From Agrostemma githago (taxonomy: Eukaryota > Streptophyta > Magnoliopsida > Caryophyllales > Caryophyllaceae), in assembly GCA_958450325.1 (NCBI GenBank), contig OY288243.1, positions 66,634,606 to 66,698,605 of the forward strand: DNA of 64,000 nucleotides. Reading direction: 5' to 3'. The notes beneath the pieces are model-generated. The model worked only from the letters and a program-made list of their open reading frames with translations. It did no database searches and had not been told where the DNA came from. Below are positions 12,923-24,900 of the stretch, piece by piece. The first letter of the stretch is position 1. Each line of letters begins with the position of its first letter. Both the position numbers and the translations under genes were made by a program.

Positions 12923-12925
<3 letters not shown>
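10778..12925 (-). promoter_or_regulatory. 5' leader/promoter region of the Ulp1-type gene and right terminus of the element
   Basis: No open frame of note. The stretch separates the Ulp1-type start codon from the element terminus and should hold its promoter and any 5' UTR introns. Sequence repeated within it (ATAAAGTGATAATACAGTAA at about 10846 and 11135) suggests a small internal duplication. The last 700 bp (GATGATGATGACTGTTATCA and on) recur at 55985-56723. A short inverted repeat, TTGATCAAGATTAAGATCAA, lies near 12845-12865, close to the end. Confidence 0.5.

Positions 12926-12973
<48 letters not shown>
12926..12973. repeat. (TA)n tract between two elements
   Basis: An uninterrupted (TA)n microsatellite separates the right end of the large element from the left end of the next MITE. 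Confidence 0.95.
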
Positions 12974-13298
12974 AGATCCCGTCCGAACCACAACTTCGGC
13001 GCTAACTATTGCTTACGGTCCGAACCCCACTTACACTTCTTTAATGCTCCACTTACACTTTTAATGGCTCAACTTACACTTTAAAAATAGTAAAAAAAAA
13101 AAAGTCCGGCCGGTGGGGGCAGGGGGCCGGTCAGCCGGCCTGACCACCTTTTTAAAAAAAAAAATCTTTTTTTTGTATTTTTTAAAGTGTAAGTAGAGCC
13201 CCTAAAAGTGTAAGTGGAATTTCAAAGAAGTGTAACTGGGGTTCGCACCGTAAGGAAAAGTTAGCACCGAACATTGGTTCGCACCGGATCCCACCCCT
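12974..13298. mobile_element. MITE of about 325 bp with long TIRs, flanked by TA repeats
   Basis: The left arm starts AGATCCCGTCCGAACCACAA and the right arm, read inward, starts AGGGGTGGGATCCGGTGCGA. The arms can be aligned imperfectly for about 110 bp each (shared GCTAACT, TTACGGT, CGAACCCC, TTACACTTCTTT, CACTTACACTTTTA). The centre is a short A/T run with a GC-rich block. The repeated internal motif is ACTTACACTT. It has no coding capacity. It is flanked by (TA)n on both sides and the right side touches the Athila-like LTR. Confidence 0.85.
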
Positions 13299-13308
13299 AT
13301 ATATATAT

Positions 13309-14843
13309 TGATAACTCGCTATTTACTCTTATTTTGACCCTGTTTTATGTGTCGTTAATATTATTTATAATATGATTTGGGCTATATAGTATACTTTTTA
13401 GTAATTTGGTTGATTATTTGGGCTAAATATTATTTTAGAATAAAACTATCTAAATTGTACTGCTTATGAATCATAGGTACGAGTTTAGCGGTGTACAAGG
13501 ACGGTCAATGAAAGCAAAGGAAATAAGCCCACTGTTAAATTGAAGTCCACTTGCAAATTGGGTGGAGCCTAAAGTCTCGTGGAAACTTAGGAAAAGAGGG
13601 GAACCAAATCATATGGCAAGGCAACATTAAGGAAATAAATATTGAAGGGAGATACCACCAACAGTGCAAAGATGAGCGAGAAAAGAAGATGGAAAGCAAA
13701 TCTTCTCCAAATTTCAATCTTCTTTCCATATTTCAAGAAGTCAGAATCTACTCAGTGTGTTATTTGCTCACAAAATCGACCATAATCTGTCCATAATAGC
13801 TTCAAATCTTTCCAAAAATTCGACCCAAGGAAACTATAATACCCGATCCCCAATCATGAATAAACCAAGCAAGCAAACACAAAACTACCAAACCCTATTA
13901 GTAATTGAATTTAACATTATTCGAGAGCTCGGAGCAGTCCGTCGGGTGAAGCGGCTTCAACTCGAGGGAAGATGGAAGCACTACTTGTGGAGGTGTCGAA
14001 ACCAAATCAAGGAGGAGTCTTTCGGTTCTAGATATTAAGTTCTCTACTCCTTAATACTTGTTAATTTCAGTTAATAATTTTGTTTTGGATCTTATATGAG
14101 GTTAATCGTTCAGTTATGAAATCAATTAGTTTTACCAATATTATTTTGTTAGTATTCAATTTTATACTCGTCTTTATTGTTCAATAGCTAGTTGTATTAT
14201 TTGACGCGGCGTTGAATTATACAAACCGAGTAGCAACTATATTAATTTAGGACTGCGAATTGTCACTAGATTAATCTAGGAGTATAATTTGATCTAGTTA
14301 ATTTTAATTGACTAGGATTAATGATGTCTTTCTTGTCCTTAATGCGACTAGTTAACTTATGGAGCATTGAAACTTACGTAATAATTAATTAGTTAGAATT
14401 GGTGGTCGACCGGCTCAACACCGGTTATAAGTAAGGAAGGATAGGGAGATTTAGCGGCTAAATTCTCTACAATTAATCTAGTAATAAAATAATATGGGTA
14501 CGACGAGTCGATTTAGTAACTGAATGGGTAACCGAGTATAAGAAATATATGAGCCGAATTACCTATGCTTGTTTCACTTGTATATATTAGAATATTAGTT
14601 ATAGTTTATTATGGAGTAGTTCATTAGTTTGGATTTTTTTCGAGACAATTAATTGAACCCCCCATCATGTATATTCTTGTTATTATGTTATTCATAATTG
14701 TAAATATGTAGTGGCCTAGTTAATGAATAAATCGTCTCTCCGTGGGATCGATCCTTACTTCTACTATACTAATTTTAGTATCGTTTGTGTGATAAGAGTA
14801 AGGTTACAAATTATTAACTGGAGTGCGGTAACGACACGTATCA
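13309..14843 (+). repeat. 5' LTR of an Athila-like Ty3/Gypsy element
   Basis: A stretch of about 1535 bp that begins TGATAACTCGC and ends CGTATCA (TG..CA). It is followed after five bases by a primer-binding site and then a gag frame, as expected for a 5' LTR. The length suits Athila-type LTRs. No 3' LTR was found in the window, so the call rests on position and termini. Its first base lies directly against a 10-bp (TA)n tail of the preceding MITE. Confidence 0.75.
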
Positions 14844-14848
14844 AATTT

Positions 14849-14866
14849 TGGCGTCGTTGCCGGGGA
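14849..14866 (+). other. Primer-binding site
   Basis: TGGCGTCGTTGCCGGGGA lies five bases after the LTR end. From memory this is the Athila-type, tRNA-Asp-like primer site with one C-to-T change. Confidence 0.7.
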
Positions 14867-14930
14867 GACGTATAATTATTCATTCTAGCTTGTACATATG
14901 TGTATTGTATTTCCGGTCCTGATTATATTG

Positions 14931-14961
<31 letters not shown>

Positions 14962-15490
14962 ATCATGTTTTAATTCTCTATCCCCATATAATATCAGGGT
15001 ATGTTTTAAGAGTGTGTCAATATATCTATATACAGTACAAGTTTCATGTTTCATGTTTCATGTTTCATGTTTCATGTTTTGCCTATGTACACAAATTTTG
15101 GGCCTGTATGTATCAAAATTATTATTATTATTTATAATATTATTAAAATTGGACCACCCCTATTACGTGTAATAGTCCGTATAATATTGACACTGCAGTT
15201 ATAATATTATAAATCCGTATAATATCGATACGTGTTAACTGCATATTACCAATTCTATCAAATTGGTCCATTAATATACTAAAATTTGGGTGCACAAATT
15301 TCAAATTTCTTATCATATACTAAAGGTTTGCATATTGATACGTGTCGTGATGTTTCTTATCATATACTAAATTTTTACATGTTAATTTGAGTGATAAGAT
15401 ATGCATGTTGTTGTTATAGTAAACTAAGACAACTACTAATTCTCTTCCCCCCTAATTCTCTATTTTTTTGTTTTCCATTCCATTAGGTGT
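14867..15490 (+). other. Untranslated leader of the Athila-like element
   Basis: AT-rich leader between the primer-binding site and gag. It contains a short (TA)n tract (14931-14952) and five tandem CATGTTT units (about 15042-15079). The open frames here are short and not convincing. Confidence 0.55.
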
Positions 15491-16853
15491 ATGCATAATC
15501 ATAACACTCGTCGGTCAAGAGGAGCTATAGTTTTCAATCCTGAAATCGAGAGAACCGCTAGGAGAATAAGGAAAGAATTTCTAAGGAGAAAGGCAGAGGA
15601 ACCATTAGAGCTCGACAAATTTTTTATTGAAGAGGAAGAAGTAGAGATGGCTGAAAAGACATTAAAGCAATTGGCTACACCGGATGTGACGACCACCCCA
15701 TTGAGTATCGTATTTCCTATTCTTGAAAAATCTTTAAAGTTAAATTCCGGTTTTCTCAGTTTACTCCCTAAGTTCTACGGTAAATCAGGTGAATTGCCTA
15801 ATATGCATCTAGTTGCTTTTGATTTAACGTGCTCTTCTATGGAATGTGAGGGGGTTAAATCGGAGGACATTAAATTACGGGCTTTTCCATTCTCGTTAGA
15901 GGGGGCGGCTAAACAATGGTTATTTTACTTACCACCGAGTTCTATTACTTGCTGGGATACATTAAAAATTGCTTTTCTAGAAAAATTTCAACCCGCTAGT
16001 AGAGTCGCTTCTATTAGGAAGGAAATACGTGGTATTAAACAGGGCTATGATGAGTCTTTATGTGAATATTGGGAAAGATTTAATAGGCTATGTGCATAGT
16101 GCCCTCAACACTAAATAACTGAGCAATTTTTATTGTTTTATTTTTATGAGGGTCTTTTGAGTAAGGATAGACAATACATTGTTGCGGCGAGTGGGGGAAT
16201 GTTGGCTGATAAAACACCGACCGAGGCTAGGAAACTACTAAACAACATGACCTTAAATACCCAACAATTTAGTTCTCGGAAGGATGTAGGTGTAGTAAAT
16301 GGAATCAGTAGTGCTGATATGACTGATTTAAGGGATCAAATTCAAGAGAATGACCAACAAATTGCGACTTTGACTACTCTTGTCTCGAAACTTGTTACTG
16401 ATCAGTCGAAAAAGAACATTTTTGCTATAACTTTTGATAATTTGCGAATTAATGAGGTTGGTCAGCTTGGTATGTCTGAAAATGTGAATGCTATGGGTGG
16501 TTTTAATGGTAACCAAAATAGGAAATATGACCCGTATTCGGACACTAATAATGAGGGATGGAAAGATCACCATAATCTTAGATACGGTTCAGGACCTAGA
16601 CCCTCTAATCAAAATAATTTTAGACCTCATGCATCTCAACCCTATTCTGTGTCATTAGAAGACACGGTAAAGCAACTAGCTAATACGGTGGGTCAAGTTC
16701 AGAACCAAGGTGCGTCGTACCAACAGAAAACAGATGCTCATCTTCAACAATTAGATTCACAAATGGGGCAAATATGTACGACCTTGAGTAGTATTGAAAC
16801 CACTCTCTCTGGTAAGCTTCCGGCACAAATAATCCATAATCCGAAGGATAGAT

Positions 16854-16855
<2 letters not shown>
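15491..16855 (+). pseudogene. Athila-like gag, truncated and with two stops
   Basis: The protein has the retrotransposon gag core: LPKFYGKSGELPNMHLVAF, then FPFSLEGAAKQWLFYLP, then FLEKFQPASRVASIRKEIRG and YWERFNRLCA. The frame continues after two stops at 16097 (TAG) and 16118 (TAA). Both sit where Gln is expected (CPQHQ), so each can be explained by C-to-T, the usual decay of methylated retroelements. A Gln/Asn-rich C-terminal part follows until the frame runs into a (TA)n tract at 16858. No protease, RT, RNase H or integrase of this family was found downstream in the window, so the element is truncated or interrupted by the TIR elements that follow. Confidence 0.85.

Positions 16856-16857
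<2 letters not shown>

Positions 16858-16948
<91 letters not shown>
16858..16948. repeat. (TA)n microsatellite, about 90 bp
   Basis: Pure TA dinucleotide run that breaks the gag gene and borders the next TIR element. Confidence 0.97.
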
Positions 16949-16951
<3 letters not shown>

Positions 16952-17227
16952 TAAGGCTCTTATGAGTCCTTTACTCTATATGAGTCCCTAAGTCCTCATC
17001 CCATCCATTGAATGGGATGAGGATGGATGGACAAGATGCATCCTAGTATTTGCATTAAAAAAAAAGATTTACGTTCCTAAAATAGCTCCCATGAATTTAG
17101 GAAACAATAACTCTCTTGATCACGTTCATTCATCATTCACGTTCATTCAAACCTGAAAAAAAACCTTTCTTCATCACGTTCATTCATTCATTCAATAAAT
17201 CAATCCTGTGCTCGAAATCCCGTTACA

Positions 17228-18012
17228 ATGGATTCAATGACCGCGTCATCTTCTTCAACTGTTGATAAGCAATTGATCGAGTATAACAATGATGAGTTTT
17301 AATATTTCTTTCACGTTTTGATTCAATTTTTATCTATGGATACATCGTGCGTCAATTTGCGTTCTTTTTTTACGTCAATTTTCATGTTGATATTGCTTTC
17401 ATTGTCATTTCATTCATCATAGTTTCGTATCAATGGTTAATTGCTCTCTCGATCTTTATAGATTCTAGGGTTTTATGTTTGTTATTTAGATTTTTCATTA
17501 TATCCACTGATACTATTGTTTTGATTTCTATTAACACAGAAACGTCGTTGAAGTAACATATCTTCTGAGTTAAAGTAACACTTAATTGCAATTACAGTAA
17601 CACAAATGAACGTTGAGAAAAGGGTTTTGATGATGATGTTAAAGTAACGTACTTTACTCGTTAGAGTAACACAACTTAGGAATTGAAGTAACACATTATT
17701 TGCATGGGTGTAACGCTGTTCAATTTTGTGCAGGTGGTATTGGCAAAGATGCGAACGCACGGGACAACACTGGAAAAGGTAGAATTTTATTCATTTGATT
17801 AATCATGGATTAATAACAATGGTTCATTGCTCTCGTTTTAGTATAGATTCCAGGTTTAACGTATTCTTCACTGATATTATTATTTTGTTTTATGTTGAAG
17901 CAGGTGAGGAAACTGAAGAAGACACTGATTTTATTGTTTTATTTTATGTTGACGAAGATGAGGAAACTGAAGAAGACACTGAGGAAGATGAGGAGGAGGA
18001 ACAAGTGTTCTG
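17228..18012 (+). pseudogene. Remnant of FAR1-type transposase gene (first exon and acidic tail)
   Basis: The frame from ATG 17228 reads MDSMTASSSSTVDKQLIEYN and then stops. The related element at 25554-27997 has the counterpart MNSMIATSSSTVEYNNG followed by GTGAGT. Here that donor reads ATGAGT, so splicing would fail. At about 17900-18012 an acidic tail (GEETEEDTDF, DEETEEDTEEDEEEEQVF) resembles the tail of the transposase at 4240-4307. The whole DNA-binding and catalytic part is missing. Confidence 0.6.
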
Positions 18013-18867
18013 AGAATACTTGTGTTTTTGGTCATTCTAAGAATATTTTTTTGGTTTACAAGAATAACTGATTTTGTACACATTTTTTTTACACATAACG
18101 CTGTGCTACGTTGCAATTAACTCTATATTTTATTTAATACATGTGTATTTGGTTAGAGTAACATCTCATATCTATTGGAGTAACACCTTTCTTGAGTTAC
18201 AGTAACAGACATAATCCATGAAAGTAACATCTCATATCTATTGGAGTAACACCTTTCTTGAGTTACAGTAACAGACATAATCCAAAGTTAACTCTATTTT
18301 ATTTAATACATGTGTATTTGGTTAGAGTAACATCTCATATCTATTGGAGTAACACCTTTCTTGAGTTACAGTAACAGACATAATCCATGAAAGTAACTGA
18401 GCACATCAGCGTTGTTTAAACAAATGATTACCAAAGTAACTGAGGATAACTTGGATTAGAACCATTCATTAGGAAATTAACAACTTTCGTTCTTTGAAGA
18501 ATGAACCATATATAATGCGTCAGAGTGATTGATGATAATATCAATGAAAGTGATTATGAGACCACACCATTAATATCAATGAAATTTAATCATGAGACGT
18601 AGAATAACATCATTAATCAATTAGAGTAACATCATTTGTTCATTAAAGTAACAGTTATAATGCGTCAGTGTAATACACTGATTATGAGACCACATTTGTA
18701 TATTGGGTAAACTCCATTCATTCCCATAGTAACATCAGTCGTTACTTAGAGTAACAGGTACAGTCAATCACTGTAACAGAATGAACAAATTCACAACCAG
18801 AAGAAGAAGGTGACATAATTCATAATATTTCATAATCAAAAGAAGGTGACATAATTCATTAGACACA

Positions 18868-19005
18868 TCATTTTTTCCGACCCTTTGTTGGCATGGTCTT
18901 GGGACCGTCGATGATCTTTTGTCTCGCGTCCACATACTTGTCTACGTTTTCCAACAACCGCGACCGCACCCTGTTATTGTCTGCCAATACGAATATGAAG
19001 ATTAC
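18868..19005 (-). pseudogene. C-terminal remnant of an Ulp1-type gene
   Basis: Minus-strand frame ending at TGA 18870-18868 reads LADNNRVRSRLLENVDKYVD, then ARQKIIDGPKTMPTKGRKK. It aligns with the C-termini of the Ulp1-type genes at 5178 (FSDANEEITALKTRVKDF) and 23027 (LLSDYNRERKTIRKQTDKF), which end ARKR and TSRRK. Only the tail survives; the catalytic part is gone. Confidence 0.6.
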
Positions 19006-19266
19006 CTTTGCTTGAGTTGAAGATGAAGGTGAAGGGTTTTTGTTAGGCAGATGTGTTTGAATGAAAAAATTGAATGGGATGAAAGAGAACGTGTTATCAC
19101 TTGGAGGTAATTAAGGGAGGAGAGAGGATTTTATTGTATTTTTTCCAAGATATGGTAGTTATTACCTTAATTACAACACTCAATCACCACCATCCATCCC
19201 TTTTAGATCAATATGGCTCTAAATAGGACTTATGGACTCAAAAAAAAAGGGGGACTCACTTGATCT

Positions 19267-19301
<35 letters not shown>

Positions 19302-19302
<1 letters not shown>

Positions 19303-20640
19303 GGGGAGTTCTAATAAGGGCATGGATAAAATTAAGTTCCTAAGTCCAAATCCTGACCATTGGATCAATTTTGTGCGGATGGTTGATATTACTTCTAGGA
19401 TTAAATAATCCACTAAGTTATTAATTAGGCTGGTGTAATTAATACATTCAATTGCTTCTCACGAGGAATAATTTCACGAGGCAATCACACCTCCATAACT
19501 AGTCATTACTCCGCGCGACATTCCAGTGATGAGGGAATTTCTTTTTTTTTTCATCACATGTCCATTGGTCCTTGGAGTTAAAATTGTTCTTGGCTGTTGG
19601 GTTCTGTTTTTTGTGGGCACCTCATTTTTTTGGCAGAGGCTTCCCTCAATTTAATGTTGTCGTAATCAAGCCGACGTTGGTTTCCGATCGAAGTATTAGT
19701 TTGGAATGGAGAATTTGCAGATTGTTGAAGTGCCCCCTTGTAGGTGCATCTATTGTTCGGTATTTAGTAATGTTTCGTTGTTTATCACGATTGTCCTTTT
19801 TTGTCCTGTGTCGATGGAGAAGTCGATTTAGTGAAGTCATCCGGAGTTGGTGTTGTTTGTCAGTGAAGTTATGTATATGTTGATTTGAAGTTGCTGTAAT
19901 TTTTATTAAAGCTAACCGAATTTATAACTAACATAATTTGTAGTTGTTTGTTATAACAACTTCCTTTTTTGTTATATGCAACTTTCAAACTCCTCTCCGA
20001 CACACTACTTCATAATTTTGTATACACTTTAAAACTTCACAACTTCAACTCAACTCTTTACAACTTCAACTCTAAGCTTCTGAGTGTCTGACTTCCAATA
20101 TTAAATTGAACGTTTGTCTAGCACTTTAATTCAGCTGCAATGCAACTTCAACACATCACATTGACAACTTCATAATTAACTGATGTACATACGTCAGCCA
20201 AAATAACCTACCACACTGTACTCCTGTAACTTGGACACACAGATTTCACAACTTCAACTCTCACCTTTTGAAACTTCAAAATCATGCCCCTGTTATCTGT
20301 AAGACATAACTTCGCAACTTCAACACTTCCTCTTTACAACTTCACTGAACTAAGTTGACAACATCATAGTTAAGTGTTCGATTTTTTTTTCTTCTGGACG
20401 TTTGAGAATCACAAGGTGGAACTTTCAGACTCTTCCCATTTCTAGCAGGATCACAATTAAAATCAGTACAAACTTGAGTGGTACACAAAATTGACCCTAA
20501 TCTGGTTAATAATCAATAATTAATCAGTAAACAAATATATATAATCCCTAATTGCAACAAATGCAATGAAGAAAATAATCAATAACAAGTCAGTATATAT
20601 TGAAAGTAAGGTCAGTACAAATTTGAGTGGTACACAAAAT
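19302..20640. mobile_element. TIR element fragment with AACTTCAAC motifs
   Basis: The left end AGGGGAGTTCTAATAAGGGC matches that of the element at 21922 (GAGAGGGGTTCTAATAAGGG), and the first 400 bp are related (shared TTGGTTTCCGATCGAAGTA). The interior is rich in AACTTCAAC, the complement of the TGAAGTT motif of that family. No convincing right end was found, so it seems 3' truncated. The open frame at 19572-19883 matches no protein I recognise and is probably leader sequence. Confidence 0.55.
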
Positions 20641-20731
20641 ATATATATATATAGTAAAATAATTGTTATATACACCCAAATGGTTACTATGTATATCAAT
20701 TAATGAACATATACATACATACATACATACA

Positions 20732-20767
<36 letters not shown>

Positions 20768-20775
20768 TATATATA
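20641..20775. repeat. TA/TACA microsatellites with a short TE fragment
   Basis: (TA)n, a piece resembling the interior of the element at 20776 (AATTGTTATATACACCCAAA), then about 14 TACA units and (TA)n again. Confidence 0.8.
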
Positions 20776-21263
20776 GAGGCGGGTTCCGGTGAGACAACCA
20801 AACTCCTTACCCCCATTAAGACACAATCTGGACCATTAGATTAAAAACAATCCAGGGACAATATTAGATCACAAACAACCCTTCACCCTTTTAATCAATT
20901 TGATTCTCTCATCTTACCTAAAACAATGGAAGATCATCAAAATAATTGTTATATACACTAAAATACTCGTTATATACGCTATTAATTAAACTCACTATAT
21001 ACAGTAAAATAATTGTTATATATATACACACACTCAAATGGTAACTATGTACACCAATTAATCAACATATATATACACTGAAATAACCTAAAACAATGGA
21101 ACAGACATCAAAATAACTATTCTATATACACTAAAAAACTCATTATATACGCTCTTAAACTCACTATATATACATATTTAAGAACTTAATATATATATAT
21201 ATATATATACAATAAAATAATTGTTATATACACCCAAATGGTTACTATGTACACCAATTAATC

Positions 21264-21306
<43 letters not shown>

Positions 21307-21895
21307 GAATAACTTAAAACAATGAAACATACATCAAAATTATTTGTTATATACACTAAAAAACTCATTATATACGTTATTAAACTCACTATATATATAC
21401 ACTTAAGAACTCAATATATACAGTAACATAATTGTTATATATACATTCAAATGGTTACTATGTACACCAATTAATCAACATATATACACTGAAATAATTG
21501 TCATATGTACTTAATTATTTGATATAGTAGAAGTGTTATATACGCTAAAACAGTTACTATTTACACTGAAATTATTTTTATATGTACCAATTTGATTTTA
21601 ATATAAAAAAATTTGATTTTTTTTCGGGAATTTTTTTTGGGAAAAAAAATGTACGGAAAAAAAATGTTTTTTTTTCCAGAATTTTTTTTGTGTTTTTTCG
21701 GGAAAAAAATTGATTTTTTTAAGAGGATTTTTTTTTTGATTTTCCGGAATTTGATTTTTTCTCGGGGAAAAATCGATTTTTTTTATATATGATTTTTTTG
21801 TTTTAATCTTAACCTTTTATTTGATTTTAATCTAATGGTTGAGATTTGATCTCAATGGATGCGGCGAGTTGAGCTGTCTCAAAGGATCCTAGATC
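20776..21895. mobile_element. TIR element with GTTATATACAC motif arrays
   Basis: The left end GAGGCGGGTTCCGGTGAGAC pairs with the right end, read inward, GATCTAGGATCCTTTGAGAC. Flanks are (TA)n on both sides. Inside are many copies of AATTGTTATATACACT, GGTTACTATGTACACCAATT and CTCATTATATACGCTATTA. A T-rich block with TTTTTTCGG repeats lies near the right arm. No coding sequence. Relatives lie at 30204-31190, 50870-51838, 54655-55984, and at the ends of 56726-61652. Confidence 0.8.
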
Positions 21896-21921
21896 TATAT
21901 ATATATATATATATACACACA

Positions 21922-24900
21922 GAGAGGGGTTCTAATAAGGGCTTGGGTTACTTTAAGGGCGTAAGGCCAAATCCTTAGCGTTGGATTAGTTTAGATGGAT
22001 GGCTGAGATTGAGTTTAGAAATTAATATTATTTAAGAAGGCAATTAATATTAGTTAACAAAGCAATCAGTATACATGGAGCTGCGTCTTTCACGAGGACA
22101 TTCTTCACTCCACCATTTTCATTCAATACTCCTTGCAGTGTTCCAATGATGAGGAAGTTGAAGATTTTTTCTCGTGTTCTCCTTCGGACCTTGCAGTTGA
22201 AATTATTTATAATTAGCGTTGGGTTCTCGGTTTTTGGTTGCTTACTGTTTGTGGACGGTGGTTGTCAAGGCGTCGTTGGTTTCCGATCGAAGTACAGTAT
22301 TTATGAAACTTCAAAATTTTTTGCTACAGGTGTTTCTATTAGTTAAAATTGTGATTCTTATAGTTTGAGTTACTTCTGGTATTATTTGGTTTATGTTATA
22401 TGTAACTTTAGTTCCGTTCCAGTAAAACTTCAGTTTATTTCGTTCTTGACTTTAAGGCATTATATGTGAAACATCAAAATTCGTAAATCCAGATGTCTGT
22501 ATGGGTTCTTTAACAGTCGTAGAAGTCTTTGGTATTTTTTACAAGAAACTTTAGTTCTATACATATATAACTGCAGCGGCATTTCGTACAACTTTAACAC
22601 TACTACATTATAAATAATTGGTTTTTGTTATACGCAACTTCAGTTCCATTCCAGTAAAACTTCAGTTTATTTCGTTTTTGACTTCAAGACATTATATGTG
22701 AAACTTTGAAATTCGAAAATCATGGTGTCTGTATGGGTAATTTATAAGTCGTAGTAGTCTTTTTTTTATACATGCAACTTTTGTTCCATACATTTGAAAC
22801 TGCAGCGGCATTTCGTACAACTTTAACAGTTGTAAATTATAATGGCACATGGTTATTTTGATAGACGTACAACGTTCACCATGTTCAGGAAAAAACTGTT
22901 GCTTCGTAGCCCCATTGTGCGTTTACAAATGACATTGAAGAAATACCAGTTTGGGGATAAGTACATATTAGTGGATCAAAGTTTTTCTTGCCGAGAAAAG
23001 ATAGTTAAGTAACCATGTCAGGCGAATTACTTCCTACGACTGGTGTAGACCTTGAGAGCCTTACGTTTCTCCTTTAGAATATTCCAAATGTCTTCTTTGT
23101 CCGCATTGAACTTGTCTGTCTGTTTGCGGATTGTTTTCCGTTCTCTGTTGTAGTCGGAGAGAAGCAGTGTGGCAATGAGCTGGACTATGAGGAATCGCCT
23201 ACAAACCTTACGCTGAAGATCATCGCGGGGTGGCATCTCGTGTTCACCCTCATACAGGAGCATGGGCATCATTGTAAACAATCCAGACTCCTTCTGATTG
23301 ATGACATTACTCTGCCAGAGTAGGAAAAAAAGGGAGTCAAGACGTAGATTTTGTGGACTGAAGCTGTAAAGAGAACGAATTAAGGTTTCGAAATTATGCT
23401 ACGCAAATTAATTGGACACGATACTGAAGTTTCACAGTGTGAGAGTTGAAGTTTTCATGTTTTTGACGTAAAGTTTCAAGCGTGCAGTAGACAGAATAGT
23501 TATTGTGTACCAGCCAAGTATTGAAGTTGTAAAAGGTACGTGCTGAAGTTACATGACAGTAGTATTAAAGTTTCAAATTCTCTATTATTTCAAAGTGGCG
23601 AATATACTGTTATGAAATTTCACGAAATGAGAGTTGAAGTTGCGAAGAGATTGAATTAAAGTTTCAGATGTTACGCCATGTACACTTCGTCTACTGAAGT
23701 TGTGAACTTTGTGTGCTGAAGTTGTATTACAATTGAAGTAAAGCTTCAGACAGTCTATTGCTTAAGTACTGAGTGAGGCACTAAAGATGCAGAAAAACGG
23801 TTCTGAAGTTTCAAAACTTGTGAGTTGAAGTTTCAAATACTTTTTGTTAAAGTTTCAAGCGTGTAGTATGAAGTGAAGTTTCAAAGAATTTTTGTTAAAC
23901 TTCCCACCGTTTGCTGATGAAGTTTTAAATGTTTTGCTATAAAGTTGTGATTTTACTTGGATGAAGTTCTGAAACGAATATGTAGAAATTTTGACTACTG
24001 CAAATATTCACGTTACGAATAGAAACTTACTGTATGTCGGCCCCCTCTTTGTCGGCCATAAGATCGTCGAATAGACCACCCAGTTTTACTTGGTTGTTGG
24101 TGCTAGCGACATGGTAACAACGCCTCCAGAAATCCTTCAATGCCTTTAACTCCTCGTCGGATGCGTGTTTTTTTCGTCCGGTCGGTGCCAAATCGAGTTC
24201 ATGCGAACCGCGTGGCAGTAGAAAATAGTCATGGACGTCGTGTTTTGTCACACTGAACTCCTTGAACTCCGACGCCCAAAATACATGGGAGCCGTCATCA
24301 AACGCTTTCAGAAAATGTGGAACGTACTGTAACGGTACTTACTGATTTTGAAATCCAGCAACCCACTAAACCCGCTTGAGCGTACGCACTCTTTCTGTCT
24401 GTTATTTAGATTGGCAATTACCCTCGTGAGCCTTTGCCCCCTACATCTGACAGGTACGCTAACCTCATCCTCCTCCTCCTGTATTGGCTCATTGGTCGCA
24501 TCTTCAACAATTTGACGTTCTCCGGAAGATATATCAACTATAAAATCTGCAAGGAAAGACAAAACCCACAACAACGGTAACCACGAATCCTTCAAAAAGG
24601 AAATAAAAAAATCGAAATTCTGCACCAATGTACAGAGCCCACAACTTCGAATAAGAAATTTAGCATTTAGCATACAGAACACACAAACATGCAATAAGAA
24701 ATTTAGCACTTTGCCTACTCATTTAGCATTATCGGAGCTTCGTTTATAATCAAAAAATTAGGGGTTATTAGGTTTAATTCCTAATTAGGTCAAGTGGTTA
24801 AAGAAAACATGGATTACACAAAATTAGGGATAAATCCGTAATAGGTTTAGTCTGAAATTAGGGATTACTCGGGAAACCATAAACTCAATACGAAAAATTA

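Larger units (their letters stand above)
1..12925. mobile_element. Large FAR1/MULE-type DNA transposon with Ulp1 gene, left end missing
   Basis: The segment holds a FAR1/FHY3-type (MULE) transposase on + and an Ulp1-family gene on -, converging near 5 kb. MULEs carrying Ulp1-like genes are known from several plants. The right terminus is seen at about 12840-12925: read inward on the - strand it starts GGAATCAGGATCTGGTGTAA and it abuts a (TA)n tract. This resembles the termini of the other elements in the window (GAGnnnGGnTCnnnTnAG). A truncated relative of the same right end lies at 55985-56723. Both genes have introns packed with GGAGTAACT/GGAATAACT motif arrays. The left terminus and target-site duplication cannot be seen, so the total length is unknown. 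The transposase is broken and the Ulp1-type gene is not, so the element is probably not self-mobile unless a transposase is supplied in trans. Confidence 0.75.
16949..19270. mobile_element. TIR element with GAGTAACA arrays, deletion derivative
   Basis: The left end GAGTAAGGCTCTTATGAGTC and the right end, read inward, GAGAAGATCAAGTGAGTCCC are related, and both continue into TGAGTCC-rich arms. Flanks are (TA)n on the left and (CT)n/(TA)n on the right. Inside are scattered and tandem units of TTGGAGTAACACCTTTCTTG and GTTACAGTAACAGACATAAT, with one block of about 125 bp duplicated near 18125-18390. It keeps an exon-1 remnant and acidic tail of a FAR1-type gene on + and the last part of an Ulp1-type gene on -. 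This is the same gene layout as the large element at 1-12925. Confidence 0.8.

Noticed and set aside
19572..19883. 103-codon plus-strand frame in the 19302 element
   Set aside because: Similar only at the DNA level to leader sequence of the related element at 21922, where the frame differs. No recognisable domain.
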